Source: Thermofilum sp. NZ13 (GTDB lineage: Archaea > Thermoproteota > Thermoprotei > Thermofilales > Thermofilaceae). From it: a stretch of 64,000 bases of DNA. The stretch lies in assembly GCA_002855745.1 (NCBI GenBank), contig NDWX01000001.1, positions 186,001 to 250,000 of the forward strand, given 5' to 3'. Shown here piece by piece: positions 1 through 9,276 of the stretch. The notes under the pieces were generated by a model, which saw only the letters and a program-made list of their open reading frames with translations, ran no database searches and was not told the DNA's origin. Position numbers and translations under genes: made by a program. Each line of letters begins with the position of its first letter. The stretch's first letter is position 1.

Positions 1-1
1 C

Positions 2-250
2 GATGTAACGCTTCTAGAAATTGTTAGAAGAGACTGTAAGGAGCTCAACGGCAAATCTAGAACCGAATGGATTAAGAGGGCTGAATCTGTGTCGAAAGTC
101 TATGGAGGAAAGGTTAAAAGGGAAAAAGTCGAGAAGCTACGAGAAATTATAAATAAAATAAACGAAAGAATATCCGGTAGTGGGTTACAACTAGTGGAGA
201 AAGAAGAGGGAGGGAAAGGGTATATCATTTGCGTGGAAGAAAGAAACTAG
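2..250 (+). CDS. hypothetical protein, 3' end only
   Basis: An open frame runs from the window edge to a TAG at 248-250, giving the last 82 residues of a gene that starts outside. The fragment is rich in Lys, Glu and Arg and looks like a charged helix (for example KREKVEKLREIINKINERI), ending in GYIICVEERN. The local base composition is AT-richer than most genes in the window. I recognise no family. About 110 bases of non-coding DNA follow before the convergent gene at 364-1266. Confidence 0.5.
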   Translation, partial: DVTLLEIVRRDCKELNGKSRTEWIKRAESVSKVYGGKVKREKVEKLREIINKINERISGSGLQLVEKEEGGKGYIICVEERN

Positions 251-363
251 TACACGTTGGGCAAACACGCATCCAAGACTAAAAATATAAGAATAATAGA
301 AAAGAACTAGTTTTTAAACATTCTAAAAATAATTGTCGATCGTTTTAACCAGAACTTAACCCG

Positions 364-1266
364 CTATCTGGGAAGCACCCTAAGCGTGGCGGTCAGGGCT
401 TTATTGTTCAGCGTGACGGTGACTGAGTACACACCTGGGGGTAGCTTCAGGAGGTATGCTCCCTCGAAGTACGGTCCCCTGGCCCTCAGCTCCAGCGGGA
501 ACTCCTCGACCACTCCGCCGCCCTCAACTCTGAGCTTCGCCTGCATACCACCTTCTGCCCCTCCCGGGACGTAGACCCAGACTAGGAGCTTGAAGCTCGC
601 CAGCTCGTCCTCGCCCGCCCTTGAGGCGAGCCCGTCGACCTGCACGGCGTAGCTCCTGGTTGAGCCGTTGAAGGGGATCCACTCGGGCGCTTCGGGTGGC
701 TCGGGGAGCACCTCCAGCTCTGCGGTCTTCCCCAGAGAGTACCTCAGCGTGATCCTGACCTTGAGGTCCCCGCTCGACTGCCATGAGACCCTCAGCCTCG
801 CGCTGTACACTCCCTTCTCGATGAGCATTGGGGCGTCGAACCCAGGGATGAGCATCATAACCCTGAAGCACTCCATCCCACTCGCGGCGACGCAGGGCAT
901 GTCTACCTTGTAGCTTCGGACGGAGCCCTCGAGCTCGAGTGTTGCGCTCAGGATGAAGCGGGCGTTCCCGGACAGCAGCTGAACCTCTGGTTTGAAGACA
1001 ACGTTCGAGCTCTCCGAGAAGTTGATGCTACTGAGGCTCAGCACCTCCTCCCCTCTCCCGGCCGTCAGTGTGAGCTCCGCAGACTGGTAGGCGTTTCCCG
1101 GGGAGTAGCTCCCATGAGTGGGGTTCGATGCCCATGGGGAGGCTAGGCTCCCCTGAGAAGCGTGACCCCCAGCTAGGGGTTCTGGGAAAAAGGCGAGGAG
1201 GATGAACAGCGAGGCGAGAGCTGCAAAAACAGGTGCCAGCACCAATACTAGAGTTCTTGCTCTCAT
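364..1266 (-). CDS. exported or membrane-anchored hypothetical protein
   Basis: A 300-residue protein with an N-terminal hydrophobic segment (about residues 5-28, after MRARTL), as in a signal peptide or membrane anchor. The rest has alternating hydrophobic beta-strand patterns (for example ARFILSATLELEG and GVYSVTVTLNNKALTATLRV), which suggests two or more Ig-like or CARDB-like beta-sandwich domains exposed outside the cell. The fold is inferred from pattern only. The ATG at 1264-1266 has a TATA-like TTTAATG about 28 bases upstream on the minus strand, which supports this start and a leaderless transcript. It is divergent from the exported propeller protein at 1615. I cannot name a specific function. 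Confidence 0.7.
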   Translation of the reverse strand: MRARTLVLVLAPVFAALASLFILLAFFPEPLAGGHASQGSLASPWASNPTHGSYSPGNAYQSAELTLTAGRGEEVLSLSSINFSESSNVVFKPEVQLLSGNARFILSATLELEGSVRSYKVDMPCVAASGMECFRVMMLIPGFDAPMLIEKGVYSARLRVSWQSSGDLKVRITLRYSLGKTAELEVLPEPPEAPEWIPFNGSTRSYAVQVDGLASRAGEDELASFKLLVWVYVPGGAEGGMQAKLRVEGGGVVEEFPLELRARGPYFEGAYLLKLPPGVYSVTVTLNNKALTATLRVLPR

Positions 1267-1614
1267 CGAGCTAGCAGGCTAAGTTGGTTTCATTAAACTT
1301 AGCGTAGCTTTGATACGTATCCTCGCGACAGCCACCGCTCGCAGGTGCAAGTTAGAGGGAGGTACGCGTAAACCTCTGAGAAAGCCACCGGATAGGGGGT
1401 GGGCTCGACGGGAGTTTACTCAGCTAGCGCTCAAACCGAGGTTTGCTTCAGCCTCCTCGTGAACCAACAGTAGCCTGCAGGTAGCGCAAGCGTAGGACTC
1501 TAGTGTCCTCGACAACGCTAACAGCCTTACTCGAATGCTGGCTAGTAAATTCTCAGACCGATTCATGTATTAAGAGTACTTTATGTTTAAAAGTATCTTT
1601 GTACGGTTGCTTTT
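1267..1614. promoter_or_regulatory. divergent promoter region
   Basis: A 348-base gap between two divergent exported-protein genes. On the plus strand a TATA-like GTTTAAAAGTAT at about 1582-1593 lies about 27 bases before the ATG at 1615. On the minus strand AGTTTAATG at about 1290-1299 serves the gene starting at 1266. The central, more GC-rich part (about 1320-1520) shows no convincing open frame on either strand. Confidence 0.5.
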
Positions 1615-3354
1615 ATGGGCTTTAAGGCCGCCTACCTAATGTGCCTGTTTCTCGCAGTCTGCCTTACCTCTTTTGCCTTAGCACTCCCGGAGAGGACTAT
1701 TCAAGGAGGGACACGCATAGTCGGGAGTAAGGGCGACTATGTTCTCTTTTCCGACGTCGTAGTTGCTGGCGGGAGTGTTTACATCGGTGGTTGCTCCGGT
1801 AGTTATAGCAACCATAACTGGACTCTCTGGAGGCTCAGCCCTAATGGAAGCCTAACCTACATAGAGGGAGGGTGGGGTTGCGTGGCTAGCCTCGACACAG
1901 ACGGGTCAATAATCTACGCGGTAGGCACCCTCGAGCACGGTTCATCTCCTAAGCTTACGGGTTTCATCGCGGCGCTAAGCACAAATCTCAAGAAACAGTG
2001 GGAAAAGGAGTGGGTGGGATCGTCCCTGTTTAGCTACTTCCGGGGGGTTGCAGTAGGAGAGGACGGAATATATGTCGCAGGGGTTTCCTACACGGGCGAG
2101 CGCGCCACCGACATTGTTCTCCAGAAGTACAGCCGAAACGGCTCTCTCATTTGGGAGAAAGTCCTCGCTGAGCCCGGCTACCAGGAGCCAGAGTCAATAG
2201 CTTTGAGCGAAGGTAAAGTATACATCGTGGGCACTACCGCTCCTCATGATTCACGCGAGAACGTTGACGGGATATTGATCGTAGCGGACAGCAACGGAAG
2301 CATTCTTGCGAACTTCACCTGGGGAGGTAAAGGTCGCGACTTCTTCAAGAGCATCCAGGTGTACGACTCTGAGGTATATATTTGCGGTTTCACAGACTCC
2401 TACGGGGAAGGAGGCCTAGATGGTTTAATTCTCAAAGTGAACCAGTCTGGGAAGGTTCTCTGGTGGAAGACTTTTGGAGGAGCTGGAGACGACTCCTTCA
2501 TAGACTTAACTGTCTACAACGGGAGAATACACGTTGTGGGCCATGCGACAACAGCTGAGGGAATGCTACCCGTATACCTGCAGTACGGTCTCGATGGAGC
2601 GCTCCTGGGAAACTGGACACTAGCCCTCAACTCGTCATCCTGGACAGGAGTGTACGCGTCTGAGGGCGTAGTCTACGCGGTTGGGAACAGGATGAGGGGG
2701 ATGTTCAGCGTCGACGGGATTTCCTCAAGCTACGTTACAAGCTACCTGCTAAGGGTCAACCTTCCTGAAGACGGGCTATGGGCTTCACTGGATGGCGTGA
2801 ACAAGACCGGGAGAAGTGTCAGCTTTGAGGCTCGGGGCGGTGAGCACAGGCTTGAGGTGGCTTCCTGCAAACGCGATGGGGAGACGAGAATTGTTTTCGT
2901 CGGCTGGAGCGACAGCGCAACAGATAACCCCCGAACGGTAAGGCTTGAAAGGGACACTGTTCTAGACGCCTTCTACAGGCGCGAGCACCACGTAACGGTG
3001 ACGAGCGAGCTCGGCTTGGCGTCGGGAGAGGGGTGGTACGCGGAGGGCTCTACCGCAACCGTGTCCGTGTCTCCGAGCGTTATTCCTTCGGATTTTCTCA
3101 CAATTAGGGTTTTCGACGGGTGGGTTAAAAACGGGAGGAAGATCTCGTTCGAGGCTGTGTACTCCTTCAACGTCACGGAGCCTGTTCACCTAGTAGCTAG
3201 TTGGAGAAACGAGCTCAACTTCTTGGCACTCTTAATCTTGTTGCTTCTAGTTGGCGTACTCGCACTGCTAGCATTGATTGTTTTCGTTGCTAGGCGCAGG
3301 AGGAAGAGAGAACCAGCCCCACCGCCTCCCCCACCCCCGCTACCGAGATACTGA
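1615..3354 (+). CDS. surface protein: beta-propeller, InlB-like repeat, C-terminal anchor
   Basis: A 579-residue exported protein. Residues 1-24 are a signal peptide. Residues about 30-380 contain repeated blades of the type 'VYIVGTT...GILIVADSNGSILANFTWGG...', with recurring G-x-D-x-F and W-x-x-x-x-GG elements, typical of PQQ/SBBP beta-propeller repeats. Residues about 390-530 carry two modules with the GWYAEGSTATVSV pattern of divergent InlB B-repeats, followed by a membrane helix (about 537-562), an RRRRKR stop-transfer cluster and a proline-rich tail. The orientation implies an outward-facing protein anchored at the C-terminus, with many N-x-S/T sites for glycosylation. The same InlB-like module and anchor recur in the protein at 30843-33206. 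A role in adhesion or substrate binding is inferred. Confidence 0.8.
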   Translation: MGFKAAYLMCLFLAVCLTSFALALPERTIQGGTRIVGSKGDYVLFSDVVVAGGSVYIGGCSGSYSNHNWTLWRLSPNGSLTYIEGGWGCVASLDTDGSIIYAVGTLEHGSSPKLTGFIAALSTNLKKQWEKEWVGSSLFSYFRGVAVGEDGIYVAGVSYTGERATDIVLQKYSRNGSLIWEKVLAEPGYQEPESIALSEGKVYIVGTTAPHDSRENVDGILIVADSNGSILANFTWGGKGRDFFKSIQVYDSEVYICGFTDSYGEGGLDGLILKVNQSGKVLWWKTFGGAGDDSFIDLTVYNGRIHVVGHATTAEGMLPVYLQYGLDGALLGNWTLALNSSSWTGVYASEGVVYAVGNRMRGMFSVDGISSSYVTSYLLRVNLPEDGLWASLDGVNKTGRSVSFEARGGEHRLEVASCKRDGETRIVFVGWSDSATDNPRTVRLERDTVLDAFYRREHHVTVTSELGLASGEGWYAEGSTATVSVSPSVIPSDFLTIRVFDGWVKNGRKISFEAVYSFNVTEPVHLVASWRNELNFLALLILLLLVGVLALLALIVFVARRRRKREPAPPPPPPPLPRY

Positions 3355-3477
3355 GAAAGTTCTAGTGAAAGCTCAAAGCTTATTTTCTCGCTGAGCTCCT
3401 CGAACCTACGAGAGCACCCCCTTGCAAGCAGCCTGAAGTTCGCTGAGCGGGCGGTTGAAGGTGGGAATAATTACACG

Positions 3478-4179
3478 CTAATCTATTACGTGGCCGCAGA
3501 CGACTTCTATCCCCAGCTCCCCAGCTCTCTCGTAGGCCTCCCTATCTACGTTGACGGCGACAAGGATCGTCCTGGCCACCTGCTTGCCCAGGACCTTGCC
3601 GACAACCTCAGACTTCAGGGGTAGCGCTTCGACGTGCTCCAGCTCAGCCCTGGACTTGACCTCGATCACGTAGACCTTCTCGTCTTCAACCAATACGTCC
3701 ACGTCGACAATCCTGCCCTTGACGCCGGTTAGGCTGCCGTCCTCGTCCCTCAGCCTCAGCTTCCGCACCTTCCCAAGCTCGATGCCCCTCTTCTCCAGAG
3801 CCTCCCGGAAGATCTCCAGAACCATCCGCTCGAGGTCCTCCCCCCACCTCCTGCCCATGCTCCCTATCGTGACCTCGACCCTTGCATTCAAGCGGTTGAA
3901 CTCACTCCACAGCCGCTCCTGCCCCTTGAGGAGCTCAGCCAGAACCTTATCCACCCGGTTGAAGTCCTCCCTCAGCTTCACCTGCTCCTCCCTTAGCTGC
4001 CGTATCTCACTCAGGATCTCGTTGAATTTCCGGTCGTGCTCCTCAAGCCTCTTCAGTACGTCGAGGTAGCCGAGGATGCCGGCTACAGTGTACCTGAACT
4101 CCTCGTCCTCCCTCAAGAGCCTGAGCAGCTGCTCTCTGAGCTCCGCGCGCGAGACAGGCAACCCCCTATTCCCGTTCAA
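3478..4179 (-). CDS. coiled-coil PD-(D/E)XK nuclease-like protein (DUF3782 type)
   Basis: A 233-residue protein. Residues about 40-110 form a long coiled coil (EEHDRKFNEILSEIRQLREE and following heptads). Residues about 125-225 match the restriction-endonuclease-like fold, with GRIVDVDVLVEDEKVYVIEVKS giving the D...E-x-K signature. Archaea, especially crenarchaea, carry many such DUF3782-type proteins. Their substrates are unknown, and a DNA-acting accessory or defence role is inferred. The gene stands alone on the minus strand, downstream of the broken HEPN-MNT gene. Confidence 0.8.
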   Translation of the reverse strand: MNGNRGLPVSRAELREQLLRLLREDEEFRYTVAGILGYLDVLKRLEEHDRKFNEILSEIRQLREEQVKLREDFNRVDKVLAELLKGQERLWSEFNRLNARVEVTIGSMGRRWGEDLERMVLEIFREALEKRGIELGKVRKLRLRDEDGSLTGVKGRIVDVDVLVEDEKVYVIEVKSRAELEHVEALPLKSEVVGKVLGKQVARTILVAVNVDREAYERAGELGIEVVCGHVID

Positions 4180-4216
4180 AAGACTCGATCTAATATATAA
4201 AAAGGTTTACCCAGGC

Positions 4217-4581
4217 TCAGCGGGACCTACAGGACGGTTGCCGAATAGGCTCGAGCCCCTCCACAACCACGATCACGTCTCGATCGCTCAGAACCGTCAC
4301 CCTGCCCTCGGCGACCCCCCGATGACGTAGACCTCAGCGCTGAGCCCGAGGCTCTGGACTATGAAGCCGAAGAGCTCGAAGTACACGCTCTTGATGTAGA
4401 GCTGGGCCCCCGGCTCGACCATGAACATCGCCAGTTCGGGGCCCCGCACCCTCTCGGCCTCAGAGAGGAAGCCCTCCGCCTCAGCCACCTGGCGTAGCTC
4501 CCGCCCGCGCTTCCCCTGCGGGCCGGCTGGATATAGGCGAGTGCTCCAGCTACAACGCCGCAGGCCTAGGGGCTCCCACAC
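4217..4581 (-). pseudogene. broken HEPN-MNT fusion gene
   Basis: On the minus strand the segment FLSEAERVRGPELAMFM...LYIKSVYFELFG resembles a HEPN domain. It runs straight into a nucleotidyltransferase start, SLGLSAEVYVIGG. The frame then stops at SPRAG. Shifting by one base at the C6 run (about 4315-4320) restores the nucleotidyltransferase signature VAEGRVTVLSDRDVIVVVEG, ending at a TGA at 4217-4219. The result lacks the C-terminal half of a normal MNT domain, so both a frameshift and a truncation are seen. HEPN and MNT proteins normally form toxin-antitoxin pairs, and an intact pair lies at 17036-17720. The upstream limit of the HEPN part is unclear (about 4500). Confidence 0.6.
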
Positions 4582-4682
4582 GCCAGCCCCTCAGCTCCTT
4601 CCGCCAAACGGCGGGCGCGTGCTCCCAGCGGTTCCCAACGCACCCTCTGGAGCGGCCCCTCCGCCGGCCAGAGCTCCGTCCG

Positions 4683-7502
4683 CTACCGGGGCATCTCGAG
4701 CTGGGCACCAACCCCTACTATCAGGAAGATGTCAGACCACTTGAACTCCCCGACCGAGGAGAGGACGCCCCTAATGCTCTCGATGTGCGCGCGATCGATC
4801 CCCAAACGCTCCCACTCCTCCGCAATGCCCTCGACGACGCTCTCCAGAACCTCCCTCGGCGTAGCGACCCTCCACTCGATCACTCTATCGAGTAGTACCT
4901 GGAGGCCGGCCTGCTTCAGCAGCGCAACCCAGTACTCCCTAGGTCTGTACTCCTCGAAGAGCCCGATCGAGCTCACGGCGCTACGGTACGTCCGCCAGAA
5001 CCTCTCGTAGAGCTCAACCCCGTGGGGGGAGGGCTCGGCTACGGCTACGTACTTACCGACCCTCCGGGCCTCGAGCACGACGTTCCTGTGGGCTCGCGGG
5101 TCGATTTCGTGTAACGTGAAAACGAATGAGACAACGCTGCAGCAGTGGTCCCTCAGCGGCAGGAGCCTAGCGTCAGCCACTACGATCTCAAGCCTCTCCC
5201 TAAACTCCTTACCAACTCTTTTCGGCTTGGCGTCAACGCACACCACGAAGCTATCCCGAGCCGTCAACAGGATGCCTCTCGTGGAATCCCCGCAGCCGAC
5301 ATCGATTATGACGCCACCCCCGCTCAATTCCGCCAGCGTACTGTAGATTCGCCATTTGACTCTGCGCTCCTCCTCAAGGTAGTCCCCCAGGGTACGTGTG
5401 CACCACGACCGTCCTCTAACCCCTTTCTCGACCCTGAGCCCCATCGGGCTTTGCTCGCGCCCCCAACCGGCTATGTCGTGCGCGCAGATCGCGCCCGAGA
5501 TGACTACGGCCTCGATCCCTCCGCCTGGGAAGGTTGACGCGCTGGCAAGGTACAGTCCCTTAATCGGGGTCTTGAAGTAGGGCCTCTTCGTCCCTACGGA
5601 CTGGTCGAAAGCGTAGATCGCGCCCTCCGGCATCGAGGTGTACCTCTCGAACGTCCTCGGGGTTGCGGCGTCCACGACGACAACGTGCTCGCCCAGGCCC
5701 GGTATCACTCTCTCGGCTTTCCTGACTAGCTCCCAGGCAAGCCTGAGCTTCTTCTCCAGGTACTCGCGTGTGCCCCTCTCGGGGAAGTCGCGGCTGTTGG
5801 CCAGCGTTAGTATCGTGACGCTGGACTTACCTGCGGGGGCCATCCCGGGGTCTGCGTTGGAGTTTATGACGAGGCTGTAGCCCTCGTCTAGGTTCTCGAT
5901 TATCGACGGGTAGCCCGAGAGGTCCATGTCTACCCCCAGGAACACCATGAACGCGGAGGGCGACATCCTGAGGCTCTTAAGGTGCTCCGCGTAATCCTTG
6001 GGTAGGTGCTCCTCGCCGACGAGCTCGAGCAGCGCTGTCTTCGCGTTGGCGTTGGCCACCACGACGCGGCTCCTGTAGACCTTCCCCCTGGCTACAACGC
6101 CCCTGACCTCTCCGTTCTCGACGAGTATCTTATCCACCCTGTGCATCAGGAGGACTTTCCCGCCTCTGCTCTCAATGTAGTCTTTGAGCGCGTCGGCGAA
6201 CCTCTGAGCCCCGCCTTTCGGGAAGTAGCCGCCGTGGAGGTAGTAGGACACCACGGCTGTCAGAGCGCTGCTGGCCGGGGTCTCCTCGGGCCTGGTCCCG
6301 AGGTACCCGAGGAGCGCGCAGAGGAGCGTCTTGAGGTCCTCGCTCTTGAAGAACTCGTCGAGCTTCTGCCTGTACGTCTTGTTCATCCAGTCGTAGAAGT
6401 GGGGGTGGTCCCGGGGGTAGTCGAGGAGCTTTTTAGGCCCCTGAACCTTGGCTATCAGCGCGGCAGGCAGCGGGACGCCGTACGCTAAGTCGCTGTAGCA
6501 CTCCTCGTACGCCCTCCTCGCCTCCTCGAAGAAGGCGCGGATCGAGCCCTCCTCATCCGGGAACATGCTCACCAGCGCGGCCGTGAACTCCTCCAGGCTG
6601 CTGGCCTCGATTTCCCTGCCCTTGTAGATGAAGCGGACCCTGTTCCTGACGAAGAGGTCGTCCTTGCTTAAACCCAGCTCGCTCAGCAGGTAGCTGACTG
6701 GCCCTCCAGCCCACAGGCCGCTCACGTTCTCCACTCCCGTGTTGAAGGTGAAGCCTCCCCTGCGGAAGGATGAGCAGTAGCCCCCGACCTGGTAGTGCTG
6801 CTCGAGGACTAGGACCCTGTAGCCCCACTTCGCAAGCAGGGCCCCGCAGGTCAAGCCGCCCACGCCGGAGCCGACGATGATGACATCGTACTCGTCCTCG
6901 CGCTTCAGGGTCCCGGGCTTCACCCTCACGCTCCAGTCGTACCTCCTGAACTCCCTTGTTGCCAGGTAGGCGGGGAGCCACGCCGGCAGCAAGACAGACA
7001 GAGCCACGCCGGCCGCGATCAAGGCGTTTGAGAGCAGCAGGCTCAGCGGGAACCCGAGAAACGCGTAGGCAAGGGCGCTCGCCAGGAAGACCGCGGCCCA
7101 CACCGCTGTGAGCAGGCGGTTGACTAGAAGGAACGACGGGTCGCTCCAGTAGACGGGAGGGTAGTCCCTCTTCGAAACCTGAAGCGTGTAGGGCTTCCCA
7201 ACAGCCAGCGAGGTGAGAGCCATGAGGAAGAGCGCTAGGTAGCCGAGAAGGCCGCTCTCCTCGATGAAGAGCCTGGAGCCAAGGGCGTAGGTGGCGAGAG
7301 CCGCAAGGGTGAAGTAGAGAAGCGAGGCGGCGTCCATCGGGCTCAGCTCCCCTCTGAGGAGCTGCGGAAGAGCCAGGACTGCCGAGACGATCAGAGCTAG
7401 AGCGACTCCGATCTCAAGCCCAAGCCCGCTGAGAACCCAGTACAGGATCCACGGGGTGAACGATGCAAGGATGTAAAGCATCCCCGGCATTCTACCCGGC
7501 AA
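4683..7502 (-). CDS. fusion: membrane domain + FAD oxidoreductase + methyltransferase
   Basis: A 939-residue protein with three parts. Residues 1-185 hold five or six membrane helices. Residues about 205-690 form a flavin oxidoreductase of the phytoene desaturase/carotenoid isomerase/retinol saturase superfamily: the dinucleotide motif VIIVGSGVGGLTCG at about 207-220, the EQHYQVGGYCSSF segment, and a C-terminal FAD loop GLYLASASTFPGGG. Residues about 715-939 form a class I SAM methyltransferase (VIIDVGCGDSTRG at about 731-743, then VVCVDAK and an acidic VVADARLLPL). The likely role is desaturation or saturation plus methylation of an isoprenoid or other membrane lipid at the membrane. The substrate is unknown. 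The ATG at 7500-7502 is the only good start before the first helix. Confidence 0.85.
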   Translation of the reverse strand: MPGRMPGMLYILASFTPWILYWVLSGLGLEIGVALALIVSAVLALPQLLRGELSPMDAASLLYFTLAALATYALGSRLFIEESGLLGYLALFLMALTSLAVGKPYTLQVSKRDYPPVYWSDPSFLLVNRLLTAVWAAVFLASALAYAFLGFPLSLLLSNALIAAGVALSVLLPAWLPAYLATREFRRYDWSVRVKPGTLKREDEYDVIIVGSGVGGLTCGALLAKWGYRVLVLEQHYQVGGYCSSFRRGGFTFNTGVENVSGLWAGGPVSYLLSELGLSKDDLFVRNRVRFIYKGREIEASSLEEFTAALVSMFPDEEGSIRAFFEEARRAYEECYSDLAYGVPLPAALIAKVQGPKKLLDYPRDHPHFYDWMNKTYRQKLDEFFKSEDLKTLLCALLGYLGTRPEETPASSALTAVVSYYLHGGYFPKGGAQRFADALKDYIESRGGKVLLMHRVDKILVENGEVRGVVARGKVYRSRVVVANANAKTALLELVGEEHLPKDYAEHLKSLRMSPSAFMVFLGVDMDLSGYPSIIENLDEGYSLVINSNADPGMAPAGKSSVTILTLANSRDFPERGTREYLEKKLRLAWELVRKAERVIPGLGEHVVVVDAATPRTFERYTSMPEGAIYAFDQSVGTKRPYFKTPIKGLYLASASTFPGGGIEAVVISGAICAHDIAGWGREQSPMGLRVEKGVRGRSWCTRTLGDYLEEERRVKWRIYSTLAELSGGGVIIDVGCGDSTRGILLTARDSFVVCVDAKPKRVGKEFRERLEIVVADARLLPLRDHCCSVVSFVFTLHEIDPRAHRNVVLEARRVGKYVAVAEPSPHGVELYERFWRTYRSAVSSIGLFEEYRPREYWVALLKQAGLQVLLDRVIEWRVATPREVLESVVEGIAEEWERLGIDRAHIESIRGVLSSVGEFKWSDIFLIVGVGAQLEMPR

Positions 7503-7652
7503 TCTCCCACGCTCCGCCGCCTAGGTGGCACTATATTGCTTTAGCGCTACATATTCTTTTTCTTTCTTGGTAGATGAGCGAGCCAGGCTTAAGTGGCGTG
7601 CCGAAGTAGTGGCCTAAGCTGAGTGCTCCCGCGGGAATCTCACGTACCCCTC

Positions 7653-8375
7653 TCACACACCAGGTTGCCGGTTCAAACTGTTGTACTTAACCCCCTTCTC
7701 GAAGAGCTTGTGCTCGTCGACCTCTACGTCAAACCAAGGGTTGATTATCTTGGCGAACAACCCCTTAGCGTAGTTCTTCACAACAGCACCCTCCATGCTC
7801 CTAGCTTCCGTCGAGAAAGCGGACTTGCCCTCTATGATACCCGCTAGTTCCCGGATAACCTCGTCCACTTCACGCTCGCTACGGCGGCTTAGCTCGAGAA
7901 CCTTGAGGAGCGGAGGAGGCTCGAGTCCGAGATTCATTATCACGCGGATCTTCTCCTCGTACCCGAGAAACGCCTGCCTTTCGAGATCGTACACGTCGAA
8001 GACCACAGCCCAGTCTGGCAGCCGATCGTAGGGGACAGTATGCCTGACCCTAAGGTACTCGCCGTAGAGGACGTAGCGCTCAGGCAACTCTAGGAGCTTC
8101 CCGTAATGGGGATAAACCCAGAGACGCCAGATTCCCTTGTATACACCGGGCTCGTAGCCATCGACGATGTTCGTGCCGCGCTGGTAGACGACAATCTCCC
8201 CGCCTTCCCTCATCACCGAGAACTGGGCACCGTCCAGCTTCTCCTCTACGTGCACAACGCCGTTGAATAGCTGTAGAAGCTCAGGGTAGGTGAGGTAGCG
8301 CTTGCCACCGTGCCTAAAGCCACTGGGGTGCGGTATCCTATATATGCGAGGATACCTAGGCCTCTGAATGGACAA
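7653..8375 (-). CDS. RNA ligase-like nucleotidyltransferase
   Basis: A 240-residue protein with the ligase superfamily motifs in order: motif I EEKLDGAQF (the Lys is adenylated), motif IIIa WAVVFDVYD, motif IV EGAVVKNY and motif V AKIINPWF. This fits the short Rnl2/T4-like RNA ligase group without an OB domain. It would use ATP to seal RNA or nicked nucleic acid ends. The TTG at 8373-8375 is chosen because a TATA-like TTATATC lies about 30 bases upstream at about 8403-8414. The C-terminus (VKYNSLNRQPGV) ends close to a short sequence motif also found after the next upstream gene. Confidence 0.85.
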   Translation of the reverse strand: MSIQRPRYPRIYRIPHPSGFRHGGKRYLTYPELLQLFNGVVHVEEKLDGAQFSVMREGGEIVVYQRGTNIVDGYEPGVYKGIWRLWVYPHYGKLLELPERYVLYGEYLRVRHTVPYDRLPDWAVVFDVYDLERQAFLGYEEKIRVIMNLGLEPPPLLKVLELSRRSEREVDEVIRELAGIIEGKSAFSTEARSMEGAVVKNYAKGLFAKIINPWFDVEVDEHKLFEKGVKYNSLNRQPGV

Positions 8376-8680
8376 ACGCCGTCCGTAAGTGCTTCAGCTG
8401 TGAAAGATATAATCTTTGCGCACGAGTCCCGAGAAAAATCCCAAGAGCGAGCTCAGTCGGGTAGTTCCTGCTTATCATCACGTGAATTCACATAACTCTG
8501 ACGCGGACGAGTTCAGAGCAAGACGATGAGCAACGCCCTTCACCTGTGGCTGAAAACGTGACGACGCCGAGGAAAACTACTGTGCGTTGATGTGAACGAC
8601 GATGTAGGGGAGATTGCCTATGTTAAGTGCCTGCCGAAGCGTTGCGCCGAGGTAGTGGCCTAAACCGGGAGCCTTGTGAA
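8376..8680. other. intergenic stretch without a convincing gene
   Basis: It holds the promoter of the RNA ligase gene (TATA-like element at about 8403-8414, minus strand). At about 8620-8665 it carries a copy of a short element (GTAGTGGCCTAA preceded by TGCCGAAG) that also occurs at about 7590-7620. A weak C/D-box-like pattern (GATGAG, CTGA, GTGACGA between 8520 and 8565) was seen but lacks a final D box. Confidence 0.4.
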
Positions 8681-9133
8681 TCACAGCAGACTAGTTCTCG
8701 TAGGCCTCACTTTCTCCCAGGGCTCGACCCCACCGGGTACAACCTTGAAAACGGGGTTTACTTCCACTCTGTGCAAGTTTACCAGCTCCTGGTACCTCTT
8801 GGGATCTCTTGCCTTAAGCTTACCCAGGAGGTGCTGGAACTCGTAGCTCACCTGCCCCTCTGTTACAGGGATAACGCTGACCTTCACCACCTTCCGCACC
8901 TTGCTTACGTCGAAGGAGTACCCCCTTTCGACCGACTCGAGCCACACGTAGTAAATGTACGCGTCTATGCACTCCATCGGGTTCTCGCAGGCCTTAAACC
9001 TCTCAAGCTGCGGGTGGTTCCTGTACCCCTTCGTCCCGCCCTCGAGAACCTTTCTCGCCAGGAGCGCCTCCCGCCACAGAGCCACTAAGCCTTTCGCGTC
9101 AAGGTACTTGGGATGAATCGACCACAAGCGCAT
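8681..9133 (-). CDS. pyrimidine-dimer DNA glycosylase (endonuclease V/DenV family)
   Basis: A 150-residue protein starting MRLWSIHPKYLDAKGL, the hallmark N-terminus of the Pyr_excise family, followed by LVALWREALLARKVL and GYRNHPQLERF. It would excise UV-induced cyclobutane pyrimidine dimers and nick the abasic site. The ATG at 9131-9133 is preferred because the family starts there. A TTG 15 bases upstream (9148) is better placed relative to the AT-rich ATAAAATTTTTAG promoter element and cannot be excluded. The family is best known from phage T4 and scattered bacteria, so transfer is possible. Confidence 0.85.
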   Translation of the reverse strand: MRLWSIHPKYLDAKGLVALWREALLARKVLEGGTKGYRNHPQLERFKACENPMECIDAYIYYVWLESVERGYSFDVSKVRKVVKVSVIPVTEGQVSYEFQHLLGKLKARDPKRYQELVNLHRVEVNPVFKVVPGGVEPWEKVRPTRTSLL

Positions 9134-9276
9134 GAGCCAGCGCACCAACCATCGTCCTCGACGTTTTACAGACTAAAAATTTTATCTCAATCCACCGTCG
9201 CATTTGCTAGTCCCGCAACGAGCCTGAAAAAAAAGGATTGATTTATCTCGTGGGAGGGGCTCAGCTTTAGTAAGGA

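Noticed and set aside
8520-8600. C/D-box sRNA
   Set aside because: A C-like GATGAG, a D'-like CTGA and a C'-like GTGACGA occur, but no final D box follows at a proper distance and the first box deviates from consensus.
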